From NCBI GenBank assembly GCA_040881785.1, contig JBBECO010000072.1:1-35735 (forward strand): a stretch of DNA of 35,735 nt. Direction: 5' to 3'. The notes below the pieces were generated by a model. That model saw only the letters and a program-made list of their open reading frames with translations, was not told where the DNA came from and did not search any database. Positions 1 to 8,993 of the stretch are shown here, one piece after another (positions within the stretch are counted from its first letter, which is position 1; each line of letters starts with the position of its first letter). The stretch comes from JACDCA01 sp040881785. Its GTDB lineage: Bacteria > Acidobacteriota > Vicinamibacteria > Vicinamibacterales > 2-12-FULL-66-21. Position numbers and translations under genes: made by a program.

Positions 1-1
1 G

Positions 2-1327
2 CTGGAGGTCTGCGAGATCGGTGTCGCCGTGGCCTGGGGAAGCGAGGCGTTGAAGGCCGTCGCGGACGAAGTCCTCGAGGGTACCGGACCATCCGCGGTG
101 GCTGACTATATTCGCCGCGCGGCAACGAGCCCGAGCCTGTCGCCGCGTCGCGTCGGGCGGCGACGCCTTCTGCTGGGACACGATGTTGACGGCGGCCCCA
201 TTGAACTCGCGGTCCGTGGTGGCAACGTGCTGGTCGCGGGAGACCCGAGGTCTGGCAAGTCCTGGGCCGCTGGCCTGATCTGTGAACAACTGATCTTCTA
301 TCGCTATTGCATCTGCGTCGTGGACCCAGAGGGGGATTACACAGGTCTCGAGCTGCTGCCTGGCGTGGTGATCCTGGGCGGCGATGACCCTCCGCCCCGT
401 GCGAGGGAGCTCATCCGGGCCCTGCGTCATCCCGACATGAGTGTGGTCATCGATCTGTCTCGGCTCGGACATGTCGAGAAACTCGAGTACATGCAGTCGC
501 TCTTGCCGACGCTGACGATGTTGAGGCGCCGGACCGGACTTCCTCACCGGATCGTGGTGGACGAAGCGCACTACTTCCTGAGTGGTCCGGACGTGCACGA
601 ACTGCTCGACATCGAATTGGGGGGCTACACGCTGATTACGTACCAGGCAGCCAACCTGCATCCCGACGTGCAGGCGGCCAACGAGACCACGATCGTGACG
701 CTGGCGACGGATCCCCGAGAGGTGCAGGCATTCGCCAGAATGAGTGGCCGCCCTGAGCGTCATGAGGAGTGGGCAGCCATTCTTGGACAGCTCGATCTCG
801 CGGAGGCGGCGGTGCTTCCGGCTGGCCACGACGCCGCAGGACGTCTGCGCCGATTCAAGCTCGTGCCGAGGCTCTCTTCACACGTCCGCCATCGGGAGAA
901 GTACTTGGACGTGCCCGTCCCGCATGGGCGGGCCTTCGTGTTCTCAGGAGACGGGAAGCCCTCGGGCCGTCGCGCGAGCACGCTCAAGGAACTACTTGAT
1001 GTACTCGCAGCGACGCCTGTGAAAGCGTTGGATGGACACTTACAGCGCAGTGACTTCTCGCGGTGGATCGCGGATGTGTTCGGCGATCACTTTCTGGCGT
1101 CGCAGGTGTGGAAGCTCGAAGAGCAGTACCGTGTGGGCTGGGCCGTCGACGTCAACGACCGGCTCGTCGGGGCGATCCTGGAACGCTACGACCTTCCCGA
1201 CGTTCTGTCTGTGCACTGGTCATCGAACAGGTCTCAGGACCAACCGGACACGAACCGTCCATCGCCAATCGCTGATGTGCAGCCACGTGTCACGTGCCAG
1301 CTCGTTCATCGGAACACCTCGACATGA
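2..1327 (+). CDS. HAD hydrolase tail fused to DUF87/HerA-like ATPase (5' end outside window)
   Basis: The frame is open from base 2, so the true start lies upstream and about 441 residues are visible. The first 40 or so residues (GVAVAWGSEALKAVADEV) resemble the end of HAD-IIB (Cof-type) hydrolases. A P-loop ATPase of DUF87/HerA type follows, with Walker A GDPRSGKS near visible residue 80 and Walker B RIVVDEAHYF near 183. A third stretch near residue 345 (SDFSRWIADVFGDHFLASQV) resembles the DUF5752 family. The last 35 residues look unrelated to any domain. Such HAD-ATPase fusions are known in soil bacteria but their substrate is not settled. The gene converges on pckA with 21 bp between the stop codons. 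The domain calls are by eye. The ATPase fold is firm and the HAD tail fairly sure. Confidence 0.72.
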   Translation: MEVCEIGVAVAWGSEALKAVADEVLEGTGPSAVADYIRRAATSPSLSPRRVGRRRLLLGHDVDGGPIELAVRGGNVLVAGDPRSGKSWAAGLICEQLIFYRYCICVVDPEGDYTGLELLPGVVILGGDDPPPRARELIRALRHPDMSVVIDLSRLGHVEKLEYMQSLLPTLTMLRRRTGLPHRIVVDEAHYFLSGPDVHELLDIELGGYTLITYQAANLHPDVQAANETTIVTLATDPREVQAFARMSGRPERHEEWAAILGQLDLAEAAVLPAGHDAAGRLRRFKLVPRLSSHVRHREKYLDVPVPHGRAFVFSGDGKPSGRRASTLKELLDVLAATPVKALDGHLQRSDFSRWIADVFGDHFLASQVWKLEEQYRVGWAVDVNDRLVGAILERYDLPDVLSVHWSSNRSQDQPDTNRPSPIADVQPRVTCQLVHRNTST

Positions 1328-1348
1328 TTGCGGCGCCGACCCTGACGA

Positions 1349-2962
<1,614 letters not shown>

Positions 2963-3004
2963 GTTCCATGCTCCTTGTTCGGCTCCGGCTTCGGACCCCC
3001 TGGA

Positions 3005-3200
3005 GCCCTCCGGGTACGCCTGGGCCTGATGCAGCGTGATCATCGGCCAGTGGGCGTCCGGCACCTGCAGGCGCGTTCAACTCCTCGCGGGCCGGGCGTT
3101 CCTGTGGCGTCGCGCTCAAGATGTGCAGCCGCGCACCGAGTCGAGCCGCCAGCCAGACCGCACACCCCAGCGCCTGGGCGGCGATCCGCGAGCCGTCGAG
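3005..3200 (-). pseudogene. Universal stress protein remnant (N-terminal part, frameshifted)
   Basis: Read on the minus strand from 3200, the frame gives LDGSRIAAQALGCAVWLAAR and then LGARLHIL, the ATP-binding start of UspA-type proteins without its first few residues. After about 3080 the likeness moves to another frame (PDAHWPMITLHQAQAYPE), so at least one frameshift has occurred. There is no start codon. The piece is joined in frame to the GH65 fragment upstream through a TAA stop at 3201-3203. It ends where the pckA leader begins. The family call is by eye and moderately sure. Confidence 0.5.
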
Positions 3201-3419
3201 TTACCGTTCCGCCTCCTCTCGCAACCCCAGCCGCGCGGCCACGGCGGCGTGAATGCCTGGCGAGAGACTGCTGCCGTGATCGGTACGGGGCTCGTAGTAG
3301 CGGTAGTTGGCCGCCGTGACCTCGCGCGAGAAGCTATCCGGGAACAGGTGCAGGAGCATCAGCACGTCGGCTTGCTTGATCAGCTGCAGGCGATTGATCC
3401 GATCCCAATCGAACAGCCG
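3201..3419 (-). pseudogene. Glycoside hydrolase family 65 remnant
   Basis: About 72 residues match the catalytic-domain end of GH65 enzymes (maltose, trehalose or kojibiose phosphorylases): IKQADVLMLLHLFPDSF, then YYEPRTDHGSSLSPGIHAA. GH65 proteins are usually over 700 residues long, so this is only an internal scrap. It has no start codon of its own and is cut at both sides by pieces of universal stress protein genes. It probably belonged to a phosphorylase gene once linked to the HAD and ATPase neighbourhood at the left edge. The family call is fairly sure, and the substrate cannot be told. Confidence 0.65.
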
Positions 3420-3441
3420 GCTGATTGAAGTGCGCGTGGGC

Positions 3442-3489
3442 TTCGAACCCACCGCGCCCATGGGTCCCCATGACGAGAAGGTCGACACA
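3442..3489 (-). pseudogene. Universal stress protein remnant (C-terminal motif)
   Basis: The 16 codons read CVDLLVMGTHGRGGFE, which contains the hallmark G-x2-G-x-G nucleotide-binding signature of the UspA family (MGTHGRGG). It lies in a different frame from the adjoining GH65 fragment and has neither start nor stop of its own. It may be the other end of the same gene that left the 3005-3200 piece or a second copy. The motif is diagnostic, but the stretch is very short. Confidence 0.6.
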
Positions 3490-3537
3490 GAATGTGTGTG
3501 AACTGAACCACCTGTCCTCCTTGGAGCCGACGCAGAT

Positions 3538-4380
3538 TCACGTCGATTCGTCGACGTACCGTGCTGTGGCACTGCTCGACGGCGCACTGGCGACTTTGTT
3601 TCTGCCGTGTCTCTTGGCTTCGTACATCGCGACGTCGGCAGCTCGCATCAGGGTGGCTGAATCCGTCGGCTCATCGTCCACATTCGGGTCAATCGTCGCG
3701 ACACCCACTGAGGCGCTCAGAAGCCAGTCCGCGCTCTGCTGAGGAATCGATGCCCGGATCCGGTCCGCCAGCGCCAAGGCGGCCCCCTTCGAGGTATTCG
3801 GTGCCAGAACGGCAAACTCATCGCCACCCCATCGTGCACCGACATCCGTCTCCCGGAGTTCGGTTCTAATGACGTCCCCCAGAGCGCGGATCGCCTGATC
3901 GCCGGCGTGATGGCCGTGTCGGTCGTTGATGCGCTTGAGGCCGTCGAGATCCACGAGCAGCAGCGCAAGCGGCTCACGATGCCGGTAGGACCGTGCGAGT
4001 TCCGCGTCGAGCCGGTCGAACAAGCCGCGAGCATTGCACAAGCCGGTAAGCGCATCCGTTTCAGACAATCTTGCCAGGCGGTCCGCTTGGCGTCCCAAGG
4101 CGTAGCCGAACAGCGTGAACGCGACGGCCGTAGACGTCCCCACGTAGATGAATTCAGCCGGATCGGCGGTTAGTTCGCGAATCGCGCCGTTCAGCGACAA
4201 GGAACCTGCTCGCCGGCTGTGTCGCGCCAGTCTGATCTTGAGCAATCCCAGCGGTGCGCCGATCGCGAGCATTCCTCCCGCACACGCATAGACGAAGCGC
4301 CGCTGGGTTGGCACGGTACGTCGCGAATATGCCGCCACTCTCGACATCGCACCAAGTCGCCGCCAACGAAACGCACTCAT
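3538..4380 (-). CDS. Membrane-anchored diguanylate cyclase (GGDEF)
   Basis: The 280-residue protein has two predicted membrane segments (about 29-48 and 77-96) and then a GGDEF domain from about 100 to 262. The active-site motif WGGDEF sits at 184-189, and RETD at 176-179 is an RxxD inhibitory site five residues before GGDEF. It should therefore make cyclic di-GMP from two GTP and be product-inhibited. No separate sensor domain is visible, and the short loop between the helices is the only candidate. The gene stands alone between two fields of gene debris, yet its frame is intact with all catalytic residues. The start at ATG 4380 has no strong ribosome binding site, and ATG 4347 is an alternative. 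Confidence 0.88.
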   Translation of the reverse strand: MSAFRWRRLGAMSRVAAYSRRTVPTQRRFVYACAGGMLAIGAPLGLLKIRLARHSRRAGSLSLNGAIRELTADPAEFIYVGTSTAVAFTLFGYALGRQADRLARLSETDALTGLCNARGLFDRLDAELARSYRHREPLALLLVDLDGLKRINDRHGHHAGDQAIRALGDVIRTELRETDVGARWGGDEFAVLAPNTSKGAALALADRIRASIPQQSADWLLSASVGVATIDPNVDDEPTDSATLMRAADVAMYEAKRHGRNKVASAPSSSATARYVDEST

Positions 4381-4740
4381 CGGCTAGGTCTCGCACGTCG
4401 AAGGCACACACGAGTCGCCCGTGCCGGGACGATGTTCATCTCGTACTCGACCGTCGCTGTCGGACTTGAAACGAGAGCGTCACCGGCGCGCGGGCCCATC
4501 GGGATGTACCCTTCTCGAACGATTGGGTGAGCAAGCACGGTGCCCATCGCGTGCCATCTTCAGCGCGCGCATGGCTTGGACTGGAAATATGCCGTCCGCC
4601 CTGCGGGGGATTTTTCCCGGGGGTCAGGAAGATTTCCCGCACACGCACAGCGATGCGGCGTGGGCCTGCAATTTGCGGCCACAGATTCACTGTTCCGCGG
4701 TACGTCAATTGCGAAACCCGTATCACGATTGGAGCATGAG
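4381..4740. other. No recognisable gene
   Basis: About 360 bp lies between the cyclase start and the first recognisable PEP synthase remnant. Short open frames occur on both strands, but none shows a known motif, consistent codon use or a ribosome binding site. It probably holds the cyclase promoter and further decayed coding sequence of the lost ppsA-like gene. Confidence 0.4.
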
Positions 4741-5054
4741 TTCGCGGAGATCTTCGACGGGGTTCCATCGGCGGCCAGACCTGACGCAGCTCGTGCCTGG
4801 CGTCGATCGTGATTCGGAAGCTCGTCGCGCACCTGTTCGACGAGCGCAATGAGGCCATCAAGCGGACAATGGCCCAGGTAATCGCCGCGGCGCACCTGGC
4901 CGGAAGATCGGCATTTGTGGCCAGGCGCCCGGCGACTACCCGGAGTTCGCGCAATTTCTGGTGACCGAGGGCATCGACAGCCGCTGTCTCAATCCCGATT
5001 CCCAGCTCACGACGATGCTGGCGATCGTGGACGTGGAGAAGAGGCTCGCCCAAG
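4741..5054 (+). pseudogene. ppsA: Phosphoenolpyruvate synthase (C-terminal remnant, several frameshifts)
   Basis: Pieces of the PpsA C-terminal PEP-binding domain follow one another in changing frames: FAEIFDG (4741), DLTQLVPGVDRDSE (4778), LVAHLFDERNEAIKR (4821), then KIGICGQAPGDYPEFAQFLV and GIDSRCLNPDS from 4904 onward. Joined, they match the PpsA order GVDRDS, LFDERN, GICGQAPSD, GIDSxSLNPD. At least three frame changes and no N-terminal two thirds (the full enzyme has about 790 residues) mean it is dead. It would have made PEP from pyruvate, the same product as pckA nearby. Confidence 0.82.
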
Positions 5055-5183
5055 GTGTGCCAGAGACCGCAGGAGAAGCGCCAACGCGCGCTCCAGACCC
5101 TCGAGACGAGCGAGAAGACGTGCCTGGTGTCTGCGTCGCTCGGGACGCCCATCCGGCGTGAAGCTGAGATTGTCGAGGACTAA
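5055..5183 (+). pseudogene. Possible OsmC-family C-terminal remnant
   Basis: The frame from 5055 to a TAA at 5181-5183 reads ALQTLETSEKTCLVSASL followed by GTPIRREAEIVED. This resembles the end of OsmC-type hydroperoxide reductases, which carry a catalytic Cys in a similar xxCxVSxSL setting. There is no start, and it abuts the PEP synthase scrap. The stop overlaps the ribosome binding site of the small gene that follows. The family call is tentative. Confidence 0.35.
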
Positions 5184-5193
5184 GGAGGAACCG

Positions 5194-5289
5194 ATGACCT
5201 GGGAACTGCTGCTCGTCATCGTCGTGATTGCGATGGTCGCCGGGTTCGGATTCGCCTATGTGCGGAGCCGAAAACCCGGAGGTGGGTAA
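5194..5289 (+). CDS. 31-residue single-pass membrane peptide
   Basis: ATG 5194 is preceded by AAGGAGGA at 5182-5189, one of the best ribosome binding sites in the window. The product has a short polar start (MTWE), a hydrophobic helix of about 20 residues (LLLVIVVIAMVAGFGFAYV) and a basic tail (RSRKPGGG), so it should sit in the inner membrane with its tail in the cytosol. I do not recognise a family. It has the size of small transporter accessory peptides such as KdpF but not their sequence. It lies between gene remnants and the ATPase operon, 296 bp before atpD. It may be a real small gene or the last intact part of a broken operon. Confidence 0.5.
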   Translation: MTWELLLVIVVIAMVAGFGFAYVRSRKPGGG

Positions 5290-5585
5290 GCCGGGCTATT
5301 GAACGTGCCCTTCGCGCGCTCGGCCCGGCATTTCTGAGGCTGAGCCCGGTACACATTCATGCACACGCTCGATGGACTCGCAGTGCTCGGCACGCCTGAC
5401 GTCTTCCGCGTGTACCTCCTCCACCGATCTGTTCCCGAACTAGCCGTGGTGCCACTCGACGTGCGCGACGCACCGAGGGATGATGGCCGTCCGCGGCGAT
5501 TGCGTCGCGGTCTCCCGCGACCGTCGTCGTTTGCAGAGCGGACTGCCCTTGCGATCGTGCACCGAGTATGTCATGACTGCCGTGT
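5290..5585. other. Spacer before the ATPase operon, no secure gene
   Basis: The first 50 bp hold a weak inverted repeat (CCGGGC at 5291, GCCCGG about 30 bp on) that could end transcription of the small gene. A 76-codon frame (5359-5589) overlaps the atpD start by TGA/ATG, but it has no ribosome binding site, no motif and poor codon use in its second half, so I do not call it. The operon promoter must lie here, but no convincing -35/-10 pair is visible. Confidence 0.4.
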
Positions 5586-6977
5586 ATGACGACGCGTGCA
5601 GATAGCGGTCGAAATCAGGGAACCACGGTCGCGATCCGAGGGAGCGTCGTGGATGCCTCCTTTTCAGCGGATCTGCCTGCCGTCGGCACGCGCCTCGAGG
5701 CGGGGGAGCAGCAGCGCGTCGTCCTCGAGGTGGTGAGCCACGTGGATGCGCGAACGGTTCGAAGCATCGCCCTCACCCCGACGCGCGGCCTGGCGCGCGG
5801 CGAAACGGTGACGAACACCGGGCGCACCCTGGACGTGCCGGTGGGTCGTGCGCTGCTCGGGCGCATGCTGAACATCTTCGGCGAGGTGATCGACGGCGGC
5901 CCTCCGCTCCCGGACCTCGAGCGCCGGGCCATCTATCAGCGGCCGGTGCCGCTCACCGAACAGAGCACCACGTCTGAAACGCTCGTCACCGGCATCAAGG
6001 TCCTGGATCTCTTGTCACCACTCGAACGGGGCGGCAAGACGGGCCTGTTCGGTGGCGCGGGCGTCGGCAAGACGGTGTTGATTGCCGAGCTGATTCACAA
6101 TATGGTGGGCCAGCATCAGGGCGTGAGCCTGTTCTGCGGGATCGGCGAGCGGTGTCGCGAGGCCGAAGAATTGTACCGGGAGATGCGCGATGCCGGCGTG
6201 CTCGAACAGATGGCGCTCGTGTTCGGCCAGATGAACGAACCAGCGGGAGCGCGCTTTCGCGTCGGACACACCGCGCTGGCGATCGCCGAGTACTTCCGCG
6301 ATCGCGAGCGGCAGGACGTGCTGCTCCTCATCGACAACATCTTCCGGTTCATTCAAGCGGGATCGGAAGTCTCGGGGCTGCTGGGCCGGATTCCGTCGCG
6401 CGTCGGCTACCAGCCGACACTCGCCAGCGAGCTCGCCGAGCTCGAGGAGCGCATCAGCAACACCGACAGCGGTGCCATCACGTCGGTCCAGGCCGTCTAT
6501 GTGCCCGCAGACGATTTCACCGACCCCGCGGCCGTCCACACCTTCGCGCACCTGTCCGCCTCCATTGTCCTGTCACGCCGGCGTGCGAGCGAGGGACTGT
6601 ACCCGGCAGTGAATCCGCTGCAGTCCGGCTCGAAAATGTTGACGCCGACGACCGTGGGCACGCGGCACTACCAGGTTGCCCAGGCCGTCAAGCGCACGCT
6701 CGCGACGTACGAGGATCTGAAAGACATCATTGCGATGCTGGGTCTCGAAGAGCTGTCGCGGGAGGATCGACGCGCCGTCAACCGGGCTCGGCGTCTCGAA
6801 CGGTTTCTGACGCAACCCTTTCACACGACGGAGCAGTTCACCGGACTCACCGGACGAACCGTCAGCCTCGAGGACACGATCGACGGCTGTGAGCGGATTC
6901 TCGCGGACGAGTTCGCCGATCGCCCGGAGCGCGCGCTCTATATGATCGGCCCCGTGGCCGACGTGAAGCCGACGTGA
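5586..6977 (+). CDS. atpD: N-type ATPase F1 subunit beta
   Basis: This is the catalytic subunit of the rotary ATPase, which binds and converts ATP/ADP at the F1 head in the cytosol. The P-loop GGAGVGKT is at 156-163. GERCREAEELYREM is at about 187-200, with Cys where housekeeping subunits usually have Thr. The Walker B region LLLIDNIFRF and the segment LLGRIPSRVGYQPTLASE follow. At 463 residues the length is normal. It is the first gene of the operon, as in N-type ATPases, where beta and epsilon lead instead of ending the cluster. The remaining subunits follow with short gaps or overlaps. Confidence 0.95.
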   Translation: MTTRADSGRNQGTTVAIRGSVVDASFSADLPAVGTRLEAGEQQRVVLEVVSHVDARTVRSIALTPTRGLARGETVTNTGRTLDVPVGRALLGRMLNIFGEVIDGGPPLPDLERRAIYQRPVPLTEQSTTSETLVTGIKVLDLLSPLERGGKTGLFGGAGVGKTVLIAELIHNMVGQHQGVSLFCGIGERCREAEELYREMRDAGVLEQMALVFGQMNEPAGARFRVGHTALAIAEYFRDRERQDVLLLIDNIFRFIQAGSEVSGLLGRIPSRVGYQPTLASELAELEERISNTDSGAITSVQAVYVPADDFTDPAAVHTFAHLSASIVLSRRRASEGLYPAVNPLQSGSKMLTPTTVGTRHYQVAQAVKRTLATYEDLKDIIAMLGLEELSREDRRAVNRARRLERFLTQPFHTTEQFTGLTGRTVSLEDTIDGCERILADEFADRPERALYMIGPVADVKPT

Positions 6978-6981
6978 CCCC

Positions 6982-7374
6982 ATGCGCCTGCGCATTGTGC
7001 TCCCGACCGCCGTCCTCGCCGACACCTCGGTGCGCAAGATCACCGCGGGAGGCCTGCATGGGAGCTTCACGCTGCTCCCGCGCCACGTGGATTTTCTCGC
7101 GGCCCTCGTCCCGGGATTGCTCGCCTATGAACCTCCGGAAGGTGGCGAACGCTTCGCGGCCATCGACGGGGGGCTGCTCGTCAAGTACGGGTCCGACGTG
7201 CTGATCTCGACGCACCGGGCCGTCGTCGGGGCCGATCTCGGCCATCTGCGGCACCTGGTCGACACCGAGTTTCGGGCGCTCGGCGAGCGTGAACGCGTGA
7301 CGCGCGGCGTGATGGCCAGACTCGAGGCCGACTTCATCCGGCGCTTTCTGGATCTCGGAGAGCGGCGTGCCTGA
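6982..7374 (+). CDS. atpC: N-type ATPase F1 subunit epsilon
   Basis: This 130-residue central-stalk subunit couples rotation of the c-ring to the catalytic head. The N-terminal beta sandwich (LPTAVLADTSVRKITAGGL, then GSFTLLPRHVDFLAALVPG) matches epsilon proteins. The C-terminal helix is short (VTRGVMARLEADFIRRFLDL), as expected when the regulatory helical hairpin is reduced. It starts 4 bp after atpD and overlaps the next gene by 8 bp. It is the second gene of the N-type order. Confidence 0.9.
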   Translation: MRLRIVLPTAVLADTSVRKITAGGLHGSFTLLPRHVDFLAALVPGLLAYEPPEGGERFAAIDGGLLVKYGSDVLISTHRAVVGADLGHLRHLVDTEFRALGERERVTRGVMARLEADFIRRFLDLGERRA

Positions 7375-7705
7375 TCGCCCCGGCCGCGAGCACGGCTTGA
7401 GCCGGACGATCGCCGGCCAGGAGCGGCGCAAACTTCGCGCACGCCGGCACCGCACGGGCGGGACGTGGTTCGGGCTGGGCATGTACGGCCTGGTCGGCTG
7501 GTCGGTCGTCATTCCCACCCTGCTCGGCGTCGCGCTCGGCTTGTGGATCGACCGGTCGTGGCCGAGCCGCTTTTCGTGGACGCTGATGCTGCTCGGAGCG
7601 GGCCTGCTGCTCGGCTGCTGGAACGCGTGGTACTGGGTCTCTCTCGAACAGCGGGCGATAGAGGACGAAAGCCGCGACGACGCCGACGGAGCCGAGCGTG
7701 GTTGA
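7367..7705 (+). CDS. atpQ: N-type ATPase membrane subunit AtpQ (AtpI-like)
   Basis: The 112-residue protein has a basic start and two membrane helices (about 36-60 and 68-92: YGLVGWSVVIPTLLGVALGL and WTLMLLGAGLLLGCW). This is the AtpI-like layout of the gene that follows atpC in N-type operons. AtpI proteins assist c-ring assembly or ion supply in F-type enzymes, and the role of AtpQ is inferred from that. The coding region overlaps atpC (8 bp) and atpR (8 bp), so translation is probably coupled. Confidence 0.82.
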   Translation: MPDRPGREHGLSRTIAGQERRKLRARRHRTGGTWFGLGMYGLVGWSVVIPTLLGVALGLWIDRSWPSRFSWTLMLLGAGLLLGCWNAWYWVSLEQRAIEDESRDDADGAERG

Positions 7706-8003
7706 ACTCGCCATCGGCTGGCTCGTCGCGGCGCTCGCAGGTGCGTTCGTCGCGCTGCTGTACTTCGCGGGCCTCTGGTGGACCGTGCAGCGCGTGGCTG
7801 AAGCCCGGTACCCCGTCGCGCTCCTGTCCGCCAGCTTCGTGCTCCGCGCGGGGCTGGCAGTGGGCGCGTTGTGGCTCATCATGCAGGGAGACGTCTGGCG
7901 TGTGCTCGTGGCGCTCGGCGCGTTCCTGATCGTCCGTGCGGTCGTGTTATGGCGCGTGCGCCCCTCGCTGCGCGAGGGCCGGACGGGCGCGCGGGGGCAG
8001 TGA
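7698..8003 (+). CDS. atpR: N-type ATPase membrane subunit AtpR
   Basis: The protein has 101 residues with three membrane helices. Arginines lie inside the second and third (SFVLRAGLAVGAL, FLIVRAVVLW), the feature used to define AtpR, which has been proposed to contact the carboxylate of the c-ring during assembly. The GTG start at 7698 overlaps the end of atpQ. AtpR occurs only in N-type ATPase operons, so together with atpQ it fixes the operon type. Five base pairs separate it from atpB. Confidence 0.85.
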   Translation: MVELAIGWLVAALAGAFVALLYFAGLWWTVQRVAEARYPVALLSASFVLRAGLAVGALWLIMQGDVWRVLVALGAFLIVRAVVLWRVRPSLREGRTGARGQ

Positions 8004-8008
8004 CACCC

Positions 8009-8719
8009 ATGGATTTCACACCGGATCAGATCGTGCTCTGGGAATGGGGTGTGCTCCGCGTGAACGCGACGATCGCGTGGACCTGGCTCGTCATGGCGCT
8101 CCTCACCCTCGGCTCGTGGGCGCTCGCGCGCCGGCTTCGAACCGGCGCAGCGCTCTCGCGCGGCCAGAACCTCCTCGAGGCGGTCGTGTCGATGATCGAG
8201 CAGCAGATCGGCGATGTGAGCGGGCAGAACGCTCGTCCGTTCCTCCCGTTCGTCGGCACGCTGTTCCTGTTCATCGTGGTGTCGAACATCCTGAGCATCG
8301 TTCCTGGTTACCGCCCGCCGACGGGGTCGCTGTCCACGACGGCGGCACTGGCGATCTGTGTGTTCGTCGCCGTGCCGGTGTTCGGGATCCAGCAGCAAGG
8401 GCTGCGCTCGTACCTCCGGCAGTACGCGCAGCCGTCACTGATCATGCTGCCCTTCACGATTATCGCCGAGCTCTCACGGACGCTCGCGCTCGCGGTCCGG
8501 CTCTTTGGTAACGTCATGAGCGGCACGGTGATCGCGGCGCTGCTGCTCGGCGTTGCGCCACTGCTGTTTCCGGTGGTGATGCAGGCGTTCGGGCTGCTCA
8601 TCGGGGTGATTCAGGCCTATATCTTTGCCATACTGGCCACGGTCTACATCGCGTCCGGGACGCGCGCCCACGACGAGGCCACGGGCGCACATAAGGGAGG
8701 CAGGCAACCGCATGGATAA
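8009..8719 (+). CDS. atpB: N-type ATPase Fo subunit a
   Basis: This 236-residue integral membrane subunit forms the ion half-channels beside the c-ring. The key helix reads ELSRTLALAVRLFGNVMSG, in which the Arg of RLFGN is the universal stator arginine. Further helices include LFLFIVVSNILSIVPG and FGLLIGVIQAYIFAILATVY. I chose ATG 8009 over longer in-frame starts because MDFTPDQIVLWEW is a typical beginning and the upstream codons lie inside atpR. The end overlaps atpE by 8 bp. Confidence 0.94.
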   Translation: MDFTPDQIVLWEWGVLRVNATIAWTWLVMALLTLGSWALARRLRTGAALSRGQNLLEAVVSMIEQQIGDVSGQNARPFLPFVGTLFLFIVVSNILSIVPGYRPPTGSLSTTAALAICVFVAVPVFGIQQQGLRSYLRQYAQPSLIMLPFTIIAELSRTLALAVRLFGNVMSGTVIAALLLGVAPLLFPVVMQAFGLLIGVIQAYIFAILATVYIASGTRAHDEATGAHKGGRQPHG

Positions 8720-8990
8720 CATTGGGCTCATTGGAATGGCCTCGATTATTACCGCCGGCCTGACGATGGCCATCGGATCGATCGCACCGGCGCTCGGGCA
8801 GGGGCGCGCGGTGGCGCAGGCGCTGAGCGCCATCGCGCAGCAGCCGGACGAAGCCAACAGCATCAGTCGAACGCTGTTCATCGGTCTGGCGATGGTCGAG
8901 TCGACAGGCATCTATTGTTTCGTCATCGCCATTGTCTTGCTCTTCGCGAATCCGTTCTGGAACGCGATGCTGGCGCAAGCCGGGCAGTAG
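8712..8990 (+). CDS. atpE: N-type ATPase Fo subunit c (rotor ring), Na+-type ligand set
   Basis: The 92-residue hairpin of two helices makes up the ion-carrying ring. AAGGGAGG (8693-8700) lies 11 bp before ATG 8712. The ion site can be read directly: Gln30 in helix 1 (ALGQG) and Glu63-Ser64-Thr65 with Tyr68 in helix 2 (MVESTGIY). These correspond to the Gln32, Glu65, Ser66, Thr67 and Tyr70 ligands of the Na+-driven Ilyobacter ring. This supports Na+ binding, although N-type rings with these residues need biochemical proof of ion choice. The ring ends with the usual LLFANPFW. Confidence 0.94.
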   Translation: MDNIGLIGMASIITAGLTMAIGSIAPALGQGRAVAQALSAIAQQPDEANSISRTLFIGLAMVESTGIYCFVIAIVLLFANPFWNAMLAQAGQ

Positions 8991-8993
8991 CGA

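Noticed and set aside
4600..4640. GC-rich/T-run dyad around CGGGGGATTTTTCCCG
   Set aside because: The possible stem is only about 4-5 bp and belongs to no identifiable transcript end.
5194..5289. Small membrane peptide as KdpF
   Set aside because: No kdpABC genes are near and the sequence does not match beyond being a hydrophobic helix.
5359..5589. 76-codon frame overlapping the atpD start by TGA/ATG
   Set aside because: It has no ribosome binding site or recognisable motif and its second half has poor codon use. Kept only as a remark in the spacer entry.
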